From: Enterobacteriaceae endosymbiont of Donacia simplex
GTDB lineage: Bacteria > Pseudomonadota > Gammaproteobacteria > Enterobacterales > Enterobacteriaceae
DNA: 64,000 nucleotides
Direction: 5' to 3'
Assembly (NCBI RefSeq): GCF_012568645.1
Contig: NZ_CP046192.1
Location: 1,981-65,980, forward strand
Below the pieces are notes generated by a model, which saw only the letters and a program-made list of their open reading frames with translations, was not told where the DNA came from and ran no database searches. The position numbers were made by a program, and so were the translations under genes. Below, piece after piece: positions 1 to 10,760 of this stretch. The stretch's first letter is position 1; each line of letters opens with the position of its first letter.

Positions 1-6
1 TTTATT

Positions 7-2979
<2,973 letters not shown>

Positions 2980-3014
2980 ATTTAATTATTAATTATTTAT
3001 AACTTAATTAAATA

Positions 3015-3135
3015 TTCCTGGTATAAATAACGCAATGGTACCACCTGAATCCATTCCGAACTCAGAAGTGAAACGTTGTAGTGCCAATGGTAGTGTGAGG
3101 TTTACCTCATGTAAGAGTAGGTAAATACCAGGAAT
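3015..3135 (+). rRNA. rrf: 5S ribosomal RNA
   Basis: A 121-nt 5S rRNA lies 55 bases after the 23S gene. It contains the conserved block CCGAACTCAGAAGTGAAACG near 3056, and its ends TTCCTGG and CCAGGAA pair as helix I. The 23S-5S-murB order is that of the E. coli rrnB operon. The gene is co-transcribed with 23S. No terminator is visible between it and murB, which starts 17 bases downstream. Confidence 0.96.
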
Positions 3136-3151
3136 TAATATATATAAAAAA

Positions 3152-4213
3152 ATGATTTTTTGTAAATATTCACTAAAAAAATTAAATACTTTTAACATAA
3201 ATGTTAATGCAAGCAAAGTTGTAAAAGTTAAAGATTTAACACAACTATGTAAATTATGGAAAAAATATAAACAGAAAAAAAAACCTTGTCTAATTATAGG
3301 AGAAGGAAGTAATGTTTTATTTTTAAAAAATTTTTGTGGTTTAGTAATGATTAATAGAATAAAAGGTATTTATATAAGTGAATCTAAGAAATATTGGCAT
3401 TTACATATAAATTCTGGAGAAAATTGGCATAAACTAGTAAAATTTACAATAAAACATAAAATTTATGGTTTAGAAAATTTAGCATTAATACCTGGACGTG
3501 TAGGCTCGGCACCTATTCAAAATATTGGTGCTTATGGTTCTAGTATACAAAATTTTTGTGCATATGTAGACATAATTAATCCAATTAATAAAAACATTAA
3601 AAGAATTAATAAGGAAAAATGTAATTTTAAATATAGAGATAGTATTTTTCAACATAGTTATAAAAGTTATATAATAATTTCTGTAGGTTTATTACTGCCT
3701 AAAAAATGGGTTCCAAATTTAAATTATTTTAATTTTAAAAAATTAAAAAATAATATTAATATTAATACTACTCCTAAAAAGATTTTTAATTATGTTTGTA
3801 ATATTAGAAAAAAAAAAATTCCCTATCATAAAATTTATGGAAATGCAGGAAGTTTTTTTAAAAATCCAATAATTTCTCCTAAATTAGGAAAAAAATTATT
3901 AAAAATGTTTTCCAATATGCCTTACTCTTTAGAAAATAATTTTTTTAAATTATCAGCAGGATGGTTAATAAATAAGTGTAATTTTAAAGGATATATAAGA
4001 AAAGGAGTAATGGTTCATTCTAAACAATGTTTAATTCTTTTAAATAGATTTAATAACGCATCAGGTATGAATATACTTAATTTAGCTATTAAAATTTATA
4101 ATTCAGTTGGAAAAAAATTTGGAATCTGGTTAGAACCAGAAGTAAAAATTATAGATAATTACGGAGAAATTAATCCTTATATTTATTTTAAAAAAATAAA
4201 AAAATTAAAATGA
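3152..4213 (+). CDS. murB: UDP-N-acetylenolpyruvoylglucosamine reductase MurB
   Basis: MurB is the cytoplasmic FAD enzyme that reduces UDP-GlcNAc-enolpyruvate to UDP-MurNAc with NADPH, the second committed step of peptidoglycan precursor synthesis. At 353 residues it is close to E. coli MurB (342). It shows the FAD-binding GEGSNVLF motif (50-57), YRDSIF with the substrate-binding Arg162, GNAGSFFKNP with the catalytic Ser234, and the C-terminal LEPEV with the proton-relay Glu. The ATG at 3152 aligns with the E. coli start, so the gene begins only 17 bases after 5S rRNA and has no visible Shine-Dalgarno. The rrl-rrf-murB order matches E. coli rrnB; the next E. coli gene, birA, is absent here. 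Confidence 0.96.
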   Translation: MIFCKYSLKKLNTFNINVNASKVVKVKDLTQLCKLWKKYKQKKKPCLIIGEGSNVLFLKNFCGLVMINRIKGIYISESKKYWHLHINSGENWHKLVKFTIKHKIYGLENLALIPGRVGSAPIQNIGAYGSSIQNFCAYVDIINPINKNIKRINKEKCNFKYRDSIFQHSYKSYIIISVGLLLPKKWVPNLNYFNFKKLKNNININTTPKKIFNYVCNIRKKKIPYHKIYGNAGSFFKNPIISPKLGKKLLKMFSNMPYSLENNFFKLSAGWLINKCNFKGYIRKGVMVHSKQCLILLNRFNNASGMNILNLAIKIYNSVGKKFGIWLEPEVKIIDNYGEINPYIYFKKIKKLK

Positions 4214-4233
4214 TTTTTTTATTAAATAAAATT

Positions 4234-4698
4234 TTAGTTTAATAATCTTTTAAAAATCATTTTTAATGCTAAAATATAACCATATGTCCCTAATCCTAAA
4301 ATTATTCCATTAGAAATATCAGAAAAAAAAGATTTATTTCTAAAAATTTCTCTTTTATATATATTTGTAATGTGTACTTCTATAAAAGGAATATTAATCC
4401 CTAATAAAGTATCACGTAAAGCAATACTAGTGTGAGTAAAAGCTCCAGGATTAAAAATAATATAATTAACTCTATCTTTATATGTTATTAAATAATTAAT
4501 TAATTTATGTTCTGCGTTAGACTGAAAATGACTTAGTTTAAAATTTTTTTTTTTTGCTTTTTTTAATAAAATATTAATAATATCTTTTAAAGATTTATTA
4601 CCATATTTTTCAGGTTCTCTAATACCTAAAAGATTTAAGTTAGGACCATTTAACACTAAAATATGATATTTTTTTTTTACTTGTTTATGCATAATCAT
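4234..4698 (-). CDS. aroQ: 3-dehydroquinate dehydratase, type II
   Basis: This enzyme dehydrates 3-dehydroquinate to 3-dehydroshikimate in the shikimate pathway to aromatic amino acids and chorismate. It is the small type II form (154 residues), not the AroD type of E. coli. Visible motifs are LNGPNLNLLG (16-25) followed by REPEKYG with Arg27 and catalytic Tyr32, FNPGAFTHTS with Asn83 and His89, EVHITN with His109, and Arg120. It is convergent with murB (20-bp gap) and divergent from mreBCD. In enterobacteria that carry aroQ it precedes accBC, divergent from csrD-mreBCD, so the spot is ancestral with neighbours lost. A 12-base A tract lies within the coding strand (4544-4555). ATGs at codons 1 and 3 are both possible starts. 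Confidence 0.95.
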   Translation of the reverse strand: MIMHKQVKKKYHILVLNGPNLNLLGIREPEKYGNKSLKDIINILLKKAKKKNFKLSHFQSNAEHKLINYLITYKDRVNYIIFNPGAFTHTSIALRDTLLGINIPFIEVHITNIYKREIFRNKSFFSDISNGIILGLGTYGYILALKMIFKRLLN

Positions 4699-4884
4699 TT
4701 CTTAAATTAATTAAATATATTTAAAACTAGTATATAATAATTTTACTTTAAATCTATAAAGGAAATAAAATTTTTTTTAAATATATTATTTATTATAAAT
4801 AAATAATATATTTATTATAAATATAATGTTATTATTTATTAATAAAAGAATATAATAAATTACATTTAATTAAAATAACTATAA

Positions 4885-5955
<1,071 letters not shown>

Positions 5956-5981
5956 GATTATAATTTTAAGATAATATATTT

Positions 5982-6803
5982 ATGAAATTAATTTTTAATA
6001 AAAAACCTATTTTTAAATCAAGAATAATTATTACTATTATTATTTCTATAATAATTTTAATTATAGATATATATTCAAATTTTTTTATAAAATTGAGATA
6101 CTATATTAATAATAAAATTAGTCCAATTTATTTTATTTTAAATAAACCATTCTATATATATAGAAATACATTTGATTATTTTGTAAAAAATGATATTTTA
6201 CAAAAAAAAAATAAAAATTTAAACAATAAAATCTTACAACAAAACATTAAATTATATAATTTACAAAAAATTAAATATGATAACGACAACTTAAGAAATA
6301 TTTTACAATTACCTATTTTAAAAGAAAAAAAAAATATTTTAGCAGAAATAATACCTATCTATTTTCCTATAAATAAAGATATAATATTTATTAATAAGGG
6401 ATTAAAAGATAATATAAAACCAGGTACAATAGTACTTAATAATCAAGGTATTGTTGGACAAGTAATATCAAGTAAAAATAAAAGTAGTCAAGTTTTATTA
6501 ATTTGTAATAAAAATTTCTTTTTACCAGTACAAATACAAAATAGTGATATTAAATTCATAATTAATGGAAATGGATGTACAAAAAATTTAAAATCTGAAT
6601 ATATATCTACAGATATTAATCTTCATAAAGGAGATATATTAATTACATCTGGATTAGATACACAATATCCTATTGGTTATCCAGTAGGTATAATTACTAA
6701 GATATTTTTTGATAAAAGAAAAAATTTTAATATAGCATATATAAAACCATTTTTACAAATAGAAAAAATAAAATATTTAGTATTATTAATAAATTTAGAA
6801 TAA
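5982..6803 (+). CDS. mreC: Rod shape-determining protein MreC
   Basis: MreC is a bitopic inner-membrane protein linking cytoplasmic MreB to periplasmic wall synthases. It has 273 residues, against about 367 in E. coli, and the missing part is the C-terminal tail. A single membrane segment lies at about 13-36. An Asn/Lys-rich coiled coil follows at about 70-110, and then the double beta-barrel domain with GLKDNIKPGTIVLNNQGIVG-type sequence (about 137-160) and SGLDTQYPIGYPVG near 225-240. The operon context (mreB 26 bp upstream, mreD 3 bp downstream) confirms the assignment even though sequence similarity is moderate. Confidence 0.92.
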   Translation: MKLIFNKKPIFKSRIIITIIISIIILIIDIYSNFFIKLRYYINNKISPIYFILNKPFYIYRNTFDYFVKNDILQKKNKNLNNKILQQNIKLYNLQKIKYDNDNLRNILQLPILKEKKNILAEIIPIYFPINKDIIFINKGLKDNIKPGTIVLNNQGIVGQVISSKNKSSQVLLICNKNFFLPVQIQNSDIKFIINGNGCTKNLKSEYISTDINLHKGDILITSGLDTQYPIGYPVGIITKIFFDKRKNFNIAYIKPFLQIEKIKYLVLLINLE

Positions 6804-6806
6804 AAT

Positions 6807-7295
6807 ATGAAAAATTATTTTTTAAAATTATTTATTTATATAACTTTTATAATATCATTATTTTTACAAATTTTATTTATTAAAAATAATAATATTATAT
6901 TACATATATCATGGTTAATATTAATTTTAATATATTGGATTATAACATATCCTTATATTATTAACGTAAGTTCAAGTTTTTTTATAGGATTAATGATAGA
7001 CTTTTTTACAAATTATATATTAGGAATACATAGTTTATTATTATGTATATTAACATATTTTATATCATACAATTATAGATTTATAATAAATTTACATATA
7101 ATAAATAAATTATTATTTATAATATATGTGACATTTATTATAAATAGTATTATTTATTATATAAACGATATTAATTTTAATTATTTAGAATTACTTTTAC
7201 AAAGTATTTTAAATAGTTTTATTTGGGTAATTATATATTTTTATATAGAAAAAATTTATTATAAATGTCAAAAATATTTTTTTAAGAAAATTTAG
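6807..7295 (+). CDS. mreD: Rod shape-determining protein MreD
   Basis: MreD is an integral inner-membrane partner of MreB, MreC and RodA in the elongation complex. The 162 residues (E. coli 162) are almost entirely hydrophobic, with about five membrane helices rich in Ile, Leu and Phe. The segment FFIGLMIDFFTNYILGIHSL near 53-72 matches the conserved GLxxDxxxxxxLG motif of MreD. It follows mreC by 3 bp as the last gene of the operon. Identification rests on that motif, length, topology and position, since the rest has drifted toward Ile/Asn/Tyr. Confidence 0.9.
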   Translation: MKNYFLKLFIYITFIISLFLQILFIKNNNIILHISWLILILIYWIITYPYIINVSSSFFIGLMIDFFTNYILGIHSLLLCILTYFISYNYRFIINLHIINKLLFIIYVTFIINSIIYYINDINFNYLELLLQSILNSFIWVIIYFYIEKIYYKCQKYFFKKI

Positions 7296-7309
7296 TATAA
7301 AAATAATTT

Positions 7310-7603
7310 TTATAAACAAATATTACTTGTTGGTAAACCAGCAATATTAGAAGCTTGTTTTATAGTACCATGAGGAAATAATTTAAAAAGAATAATGCTA
7401 TCCCAATATACCTCTCTGTGTTTTTTTTTAAGTGTATTAATTAATATACGTAAATTAGGATGTATATTATATTTTATATATAAAAAACGTAACGTATATA
7501 TTACTTTCCAATGATTGGTAGTTAAAATAATATTTTCTAAAGAAGAAATTTTTATTGCTAATTTTTCGTTCCATAAATTTTTTTTTTTTTTATGTAAATA
7601 CAT
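7310..7603 (-). CDS. tusE: Sulfurtransferase TusE (DsrC/TusE family)
   Basis: TusE accepts persulfide sulfur from the TusBCD complex and passes it to MnmA for 2-thiolation of U34 in tRNA-Lys, tRNA-Glu and tRNA-Gln. The C terminus IKQASNIAGLPTSNICL carries the family GLP motif and the penultimate Cys96 that holds the sulfur. LTTNHWKVIYTLRFLY (about 28-43) also matches the family. It has 97 residues versus 109 in E. coli, lacking about 15 residues at the N terminus. A run of 14 A directly follows codon 4. It sits next to tRNA-Ser(UGA), as tusE and serT are close neighbours in E. coli. TusA is also encoded in this window (21348). Confidence 0.93.
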   Translation of the reverse strand: MYLHKKKKNLWNEKLAIKISSLENIILTTNHWKVIYTLRFLYIKYNIHPNLRILINTLKKKHREVYWDSIILFKLFPHGTIKQASNIAGLPTSNICL

Positions 7604-7640
7604 ATTTATATGACTAATTTAAATTTAAAAAACTTTTAAT

Positions 7641-7725
7641 AGGAGGAAGAGAGATTCGAACTCTCGAATAGTTTCCTATTTCCGGTTTTCAAGACCGGTG
7701 CCTTCAACCTCTCGGCCATTCCTCC
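7641..7725 (-). tRNA. serT: tRNA-Ser (anticodon UGA)
   Basis: The minus strand folds as a class II tRNA. The acceptor arm is GGAGGAA with TTCCTCC, followed by the serine-type D arm TGGCCGAGAGGTTGAAGGC, the anticodon stem CCGGTCTTGAAAACCGG with anticodon UGA, a long variable arm, and the T arm GAGAGTTCGAATCTCTC. The CCA end is not encoded. Base 73 (discriminator) reads U rather than the G usual in bacterial tRNA-Ser. It decodes UCA and, with wobble, other UCN codons. Confidence 0.95.
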
Positions 7726-7822
7726 ATTTTATATTTATAAAACTATATATTACAGCTTGTATATTAATACATTTTATCAAATAATTAAAGTAAATATTTT
7801 AAATAATAAATTAACTCAAAAT

Positions 7823-8683
7823 ATGAAAAATAAAGACTTTAAATCAGGTAATTTGTATGTTATTGCTACTCCTATAGGTAATTATGATGATATCAGTAAA
7901 AGAGCTTTAATTATTTTAAATAAAGTAGATTATATTTTAGCAGAAGACACTAGAAAAACAGGAATATTATTAAAATATTTTAAAATAAAAAAAAAATTAT
8001 ATTCATATTATGAGTATAATGAAAAAAAAAATTCAAAAATTTTTTTAAAAAAAATAAAACAAGGATATAATATTGCATTAGTTTCAGATTCAGGAACACC
8101 ATTAATTAGTGATCCTGGATATAGAATTGTTAAATTATGTAATCAAAAATACATTAATATTATACCTATTCCAGGACCATGTTCTGCTATTTTAGCATTA
8201 ACTATATCAGGATTACCAACAAACAGATTTTGTTATGAAGGATTTTTATCACATAAAAAAAATAAAAGAATTCAAAGATTAAATGAACTAAAATTAGAAA
8301 ATAGAACATTAATTATTTATGAATCAACACATAGATTATTAAAATGTTTATATGATATAAAAAAAATTTTTGGGAAAGAAAGATATATAGTTCTTGCTAA
8401 AGAATTAACAAAAAAATGGGAAAATATATATGGAAATAATATATCTAATTTAATTAAATGGATTAAATTAGATTTAAATAGAATAAAAGGAGAATTAGTA
8501 TTAGTTATTAGTGGATATAATTATTCTAAATTAAATAATTATGAAATATCTCCTAAAATAATTAAAACATTTTTAAATTTAAAAAAAGAATTATCAATAA
8601 AAAAAGCAATACAAATAACTTCTGATATTTTTTCTATTAAAAAAAATTTATTATATAAATTTTATATAAAAAAAAAATATTAA
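7823..8683 (+). CDS. rsmI: 16S rRNA (cytidine-1402-2'-O)-methyltransferase RsmI
   Basis: RsmI methylates the ribose of C1402 in the 16S decoding centre using S-adenosylmethionine. Family motifs are GNLYVIATPIGN near the N terminus, AEDTRKTGILL, ALVSDSGTPLISDPGY, PGPCSAILAL, and YESTHRLL. The ATG at 7823 gives 286 residues, exactly the E. coli length, and places the Tyr-Val-Ile-Ala-Thr-Pro block correctly. An open frame extends upstream to a TTG at 7757 but has no homology there, so the ATG is preferred. In E. coli rsmI and rnpB lie in the same region, and here rnpB follows directly. Confidence 0.95.
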   Translation: MKNKDFKSGNLYVIATPIGNYDDISKRALIILNKVDYILAEDTRKTGILLKYFKIKKKLYSYYEYNEKKNSKIFLKKIKQGYNIALVSDSGTPLISDPGYRIVKLCNQKYINIIPIPGPCSAILALTISGLPTNRFCYEGFLSHKKNKRIQRLNELKLENRTLIIYESTHRLLKCLYDIKKIFGKERYIVLAKELTKKWENIYGNNISNLIKWIKLDLNRIKGELVLVISGYNYSKLNNYEISPKIIKTFLNLKKELSIKKAIQITSDIFSIKKNLLYKFYIKKKY

Positions 8684-8700
8684 TTACTATTATTATGATA

Positions 8701-8706
8701 TATAAT
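8701..8706 (+). promoter_or_regulatory. Candidate sigma-70 -10 box for rnpB
   Basis: A perfect TATAAT at 8701-8706 ends 11 bases before the inferred RNase P RNA 5' end. A convincing -35 element is not visible; the best is a TTAATT-like stretch near 8680. In such A+T-rich DNA TATAAT arises often by chance, so position is the main support. Confidence 0.4.
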
Positions 8707-8717
8707 CTATAATTCTT

Positions 8718-9060
8718 TAGTTAATTAAAACAGTCGCTTTTATTAATTAATAAAAGAGGAAAGTCCGGACTCCGCAGGGTATTGGTGCCAGATAATTACT
8801 GGGAAGTTAAAACTTACGAATAGTGCAACAGAAAAAATACCGCCATATTTAAAAATATGGTAAGGGTGAAAAGGTATGGTAAAAGCATACCGATATATTA
8901 GTAATAATATATGTCAATGTAAACTCCACCAGGAGCAAGGCTAAATAAGATTCGTATTTACCCGTACTATGAATCTGGGTAAGCTGCTTGAAATAATAAG
9001 CGATTATTATTCTAGATAAATGACTGTTCTAGACAGAATCCGGCTTAATAATTAACTTTA
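8718..9060 (+). ncRNA. rnpB: RNase P RNA
   Basis: This is the catalytic RNA of ribonuclease P, which trims tRNA 5' leaders. Conserved bacterial type A segments appear in order: ACAGTCGC near 8730, AGAGGAAAGTCCGGACTCC near 8755, GTGCAACAGA near 8824, GGTAAGGGTGAAA near 8870, TAAACTCCACCAGGAGCAAG near 8920, and AGAATCCGGCTTA near 9034. The first and last bases (GTTAATTA with TAATTAAC) form helix P1. The length of about 343 nt is somewhat below E. coli M1 RNA (377), through shorter peripheral helices. Ends are estimated to within a few bases. Confidence 0.96.
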
Positions 9061-9071
9061 TTATAAATATT

Positions 9072-9104
9072 AAGCATAATTTTTTTATAAAAAATTATGC
9101 TTTT
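9072..9104 (+). terminator. Candidate rho-independent terminator after rnpB
   Basis: A near-perfect 14-bp stem (9072-9085 with 9089-9102, arms AAGCATAATTTTTT and AAAAAATTATGCTT) closes a 3-base loop and is followed by a short T run. It begins 12 bases after the rnpB 3' end and is the most stable hairpin there. It overlaps the last codons of the convergent folD, so it doubles as coding sequence. The arms contain only two G-C pairs, so its strength is uncertain. Confidence 0.5.
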
Positions 9105-9942
9105 CATAAGCATATAAAATATTTTTCATTAAAGTAGCTACAGTTACAGGACCTACTCCTCCAGGTACAGGTGTAATATATGAAGCTCTTTTTTTAGCTA
9201 ATTGAAAATCAACATCACCTACTATTTTATTTTTACTTATTCTGTTAATCCCGACATCAATTATAATTGAACCAGTCTTAATCCAATTTCCTGGTATAAA
9301 ATTAGGTTTTCCAACAGCTACAATTAATAAATCTGCATATTTTATATAATGTTTTAAATTTTTTGTAAAGCGGTGAGTAATAGTAATAGTACATTTATTT
9401 AATAATAATTCCATAGCCATTGGACGTCCAACTATATTAGAAGCACCAACAATTACTGCATTTAATCCACATGTATCAATATTATAATATTTTAATATTT
9501 CTAATATTCCTAAAGAAGTACAAGGACGGAATAAAGGAACTCTTTGACATAAACGTCCTATATTATAAGGATGAAACCCATCTACATCTTTTAATGGATG
9601 TATTTTCTCTAAAATTTTAATTTTATTAATTTTTTTAGGTAAAGGTAACTGAATTAAAATACCATCAATAAATTTTTTCTTATTTAAAAAATTAATAATA
9701 TTAATTATTTTTTTTTCACTAATATTTTTAGACAAACTATATTTATAACAAAAAAATCCTAATTTTTTACAAATTTTCAATTTATTTTTAACATAAATTT
9801 CTGAAGCTGGATTATTACCTATTAAAATAATTCCTAAACCTGGTTTTCTTTTTTTATTTAATAAAATTATTTCCATTTTTTGATTAATTTTATTATATAT
9901 TTTATTAGCAATAATATTCCCATTAATAATTTCAGCATTCAT
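9085..9942 (-). CDS. folD: Bifunctional methylenetetrahydrofolate dehydrogenase/cyclohydrolase
   Basis: FolD interconverts 5,10-methylene-, methenyl- and 10-formyl-tetrahydrofolate with NADP, supplying formyl units for initiator tRNA and purines. It has 285 residues (E. coli 288). Motifs are [14 protein letters not shown] with the catalytic Lys (about 50-63), [41 protein letters not shown], the nucleotide-binding [16 protein letters not shown] (about 165-180), and the C-terminal [15 protein letters not shown]. Its 3' end overlaps the hairpin that likely terminates rnpB. A tRNA-Arg lies divergently upstream; folD and argU are also close together in E. coli. Confidence 0.97.
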   Translation of the reverse strand: MNAEIINGNIIANKIYNKINQKMEIILLNKKRKPGLGIILIGNNPASEIYVKNKLKICKKLGFFCYKYSLSKNISEKKIINIINFLNKKKFIDGILIQLPLPKKINKIKILEKIHPLKDVDGFHPYNIGRLCQRVPLFRPCTSLGILEILKYYNIDTCGLNAVIVGASNIVGRPMAMELLLNKCTITITHRFTKNLKHYIKYADLLIVAVGKPNFIPGNWIKTGSIIIDVGINRISKNKIVGDVDFQLAKKRASYITPVPGGVGPVTVATLMKNILYAYEKHNFL

Positions 9943-10030
9943 TTTACATACTCATTTTAAAATAAAATAACAAATAAAATTTATTTAATTAATTTGAATC
10001 TATATTGTAATAGTGATATCATTACTTACA

Positions 10031-10036
10031 TATAAT
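10031..10036 (+). promoter_or_regulatory. Candidate -10 box for tRNA-Arg(UCU)
   Basis: TATAAT lies 7 bases before the tRNA 5' end. The nearest -35-like word is TTGTAA at 10005-10010, but the 20-base spacing is longer than usual. Support is positional only. Confidence 0.3.
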
Positions 10037-10043
10037 ATATTTT

Positions 10044-10117
10044 GCGCCCTTAGCTCAGTAGGATAGAGCAATAGCCTTCTAAGCTATTTGTCACAGGTTC
10101 AAATCCTGTAGGGCGCA
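10044..10117 (+). tRNA. argU: tRNA-Arg (anticodon UCU)
   Basis: The cloverleaf has acceptor GCGCCCT with AGGGCGC, the D arm TAGCTCAGTAGGATAGAGC, an anticodon arm with loop CTTCTAA and anticodon UCU, and the T arm ACAGGTTCAAATCCTGT. Base 73 is A and the CCA end is not encoded. It decodes AGA and AGG; AGA is the dominant arginine codon in this window's genes. It is divergent from folD, which also neighbours argU in E. coli. Confidence 0.95.
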
Positions 10118-10437
10118 AAAATATAAAATATATGAGATTTTATTAATAAAATATATGTAAAATTTTTACAAAAATTTTTAAATTTTAATATTTTACCTTA
10201 TAAAAATAAGCAAATATCTAATATTTTATTTATATATATTAATAAAAAATTTATAAATTTTTTATTAATATATATAAATAAAATATTTTATTAAATTTAT
10301 TTTTTATTAATAATAAAAATACGTAAATAATTAAATATTAGTTTATTAATATTTATTAATATATAATATGTTATAAATTAATTTATAAAATTAATTAATA
10401 TTTTAAATTTAAAATTTTTATAAAAAATATAATTTAT
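10118..10437. other. Non-coding spacer of 320 bases between convergent tRNA genes
   Basis: No open frame, RNA gene or recognisable gene relic is visible on either strand. The spacer is almost pure A/T and packed with palindromes: a 68-bp perfect one at 10220-10287 (listed separately), TTATAAATTAATTTATAA at 10371-10388, ATTTTAAATTTAAAAT near 10400, and TTTTATTAATAAAA near 10138. It separates two blocks that are distant in E. coli (folD-argU and lysV-valX-gltX), so it marks a rearrangement junction. Transcription of tRNA-Arg and tRNA-Lys converges on it. Confidence 0.6.
10220..10287. repeat. 68-bp perfect palindrome without spacer
   Basis: The 34 bases 10220-10253 are the exact reverse complement of 10254-10287, with the centre at TTTA|TAAA and no loop. 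Pairing stops at 10219/10288. It could extrude as a cruciform or form a long RNA hairpin from either strand. Lying between convergent tRNA genes, it may act as a two-way transcription terminator; that role is inferred. Confidence 0.85.
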
Positions 10438-10510
10438 TGGGTCGTGCAGGATTTGAACCTGCGACCAATTGATTAAAAGTCAACTGCTCTACCAACTGAG
10501 CTAACGACCC
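10438..10510 (-). tRNA. lysV: tRNA-Lys (anticodon UUU)
   Basis: The minus strand reads GGGTCGTTAGCTCAGTTGG and continues with the anticodon arm TTGACTTTTAATCAA (anticodon UUU) and the T arm GCAGGTTCAAATCCTGC. The acceptor arm closes with ACGACCC and base 73 is A. Lysine AAA codons are extremely frequent in this genome. The anticodon U34 is a target of the TusA/TusE sulfur relay. It lies 36 bases downstream of tRNA-Val in the same orientation, as in the E. coli valU-valX-valY-lysV operon beside gltX. Confidence 0.96.
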
Positions 10511-10546
10511 AAAATATATATTTTTATATATTACTTATAAATTTTA

Positions 10547-10619
10547 TGGGTGATGACGGATTTGAACCGCCGACTCCCTCCTTGTAAGGGAGGTACTCTA
10601 CCAGCTGAGCTAATCACCC
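10547..10619 (-). tRNA. valX: tRNA-Val (anticodon UAC)
   Basis: The minus strand gives GGGTGATTAGCTCAGCTGG, an anticodon arm CCTCCCTTACAAGGAGG with anticodon UAC, and the T arm GGCGGTTCAAATCCGTC, closing with ATCACCC and discriminator A. E. coli keeps three copies of this tRNA next to lysV, divergent from gltX; here one copy survives in the same arrangement. Confidence 0.96.
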
Positions 10620-10637
10620 AAAACATAACTCTTATAT

Positions 10638-10665
10638 GCTATATTTTTTAATACTATAATGTCAA
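10638..10665 (-). promoter_or_regulatory. Sigma-70 promoter of the tRNA-Val/tRNA-Lys operon
   Basis: On the minus strand a perfect TTGACA (-35, 10665-10660) is followed after 16 bases by TATAGC (-10, 10643-10638). It lies about 19 bases upstream of the tRNA-Val 5' end. A perfect -35 hexamer is rare in this sequence, which strengthens the call. Confidence 0.6.
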
Positions 10666-10760
10666 TGTTTTTTATTAAAAATGTTTAAAATAAAAATAAA
10701 ATAATTTATATTATATATTATATATAAAATTATTAATCTATATAAAAAAATTTTAAAATT

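Noticed and set aside
7757..7822. N-terminal extension of rsmI from a TTG codon
   Set aside because: The extension has no homology, and the ATG at 7823 gives exactly the family length.
10118..10437. Possible replication origin in the palindrome-rich spacer
   Set aside because: No DnaA boxes (TTATCCACA-like) and no dnaA, dnaN or gidA/mnmG neighbour are visible; A/T richness alone is not evidence here.
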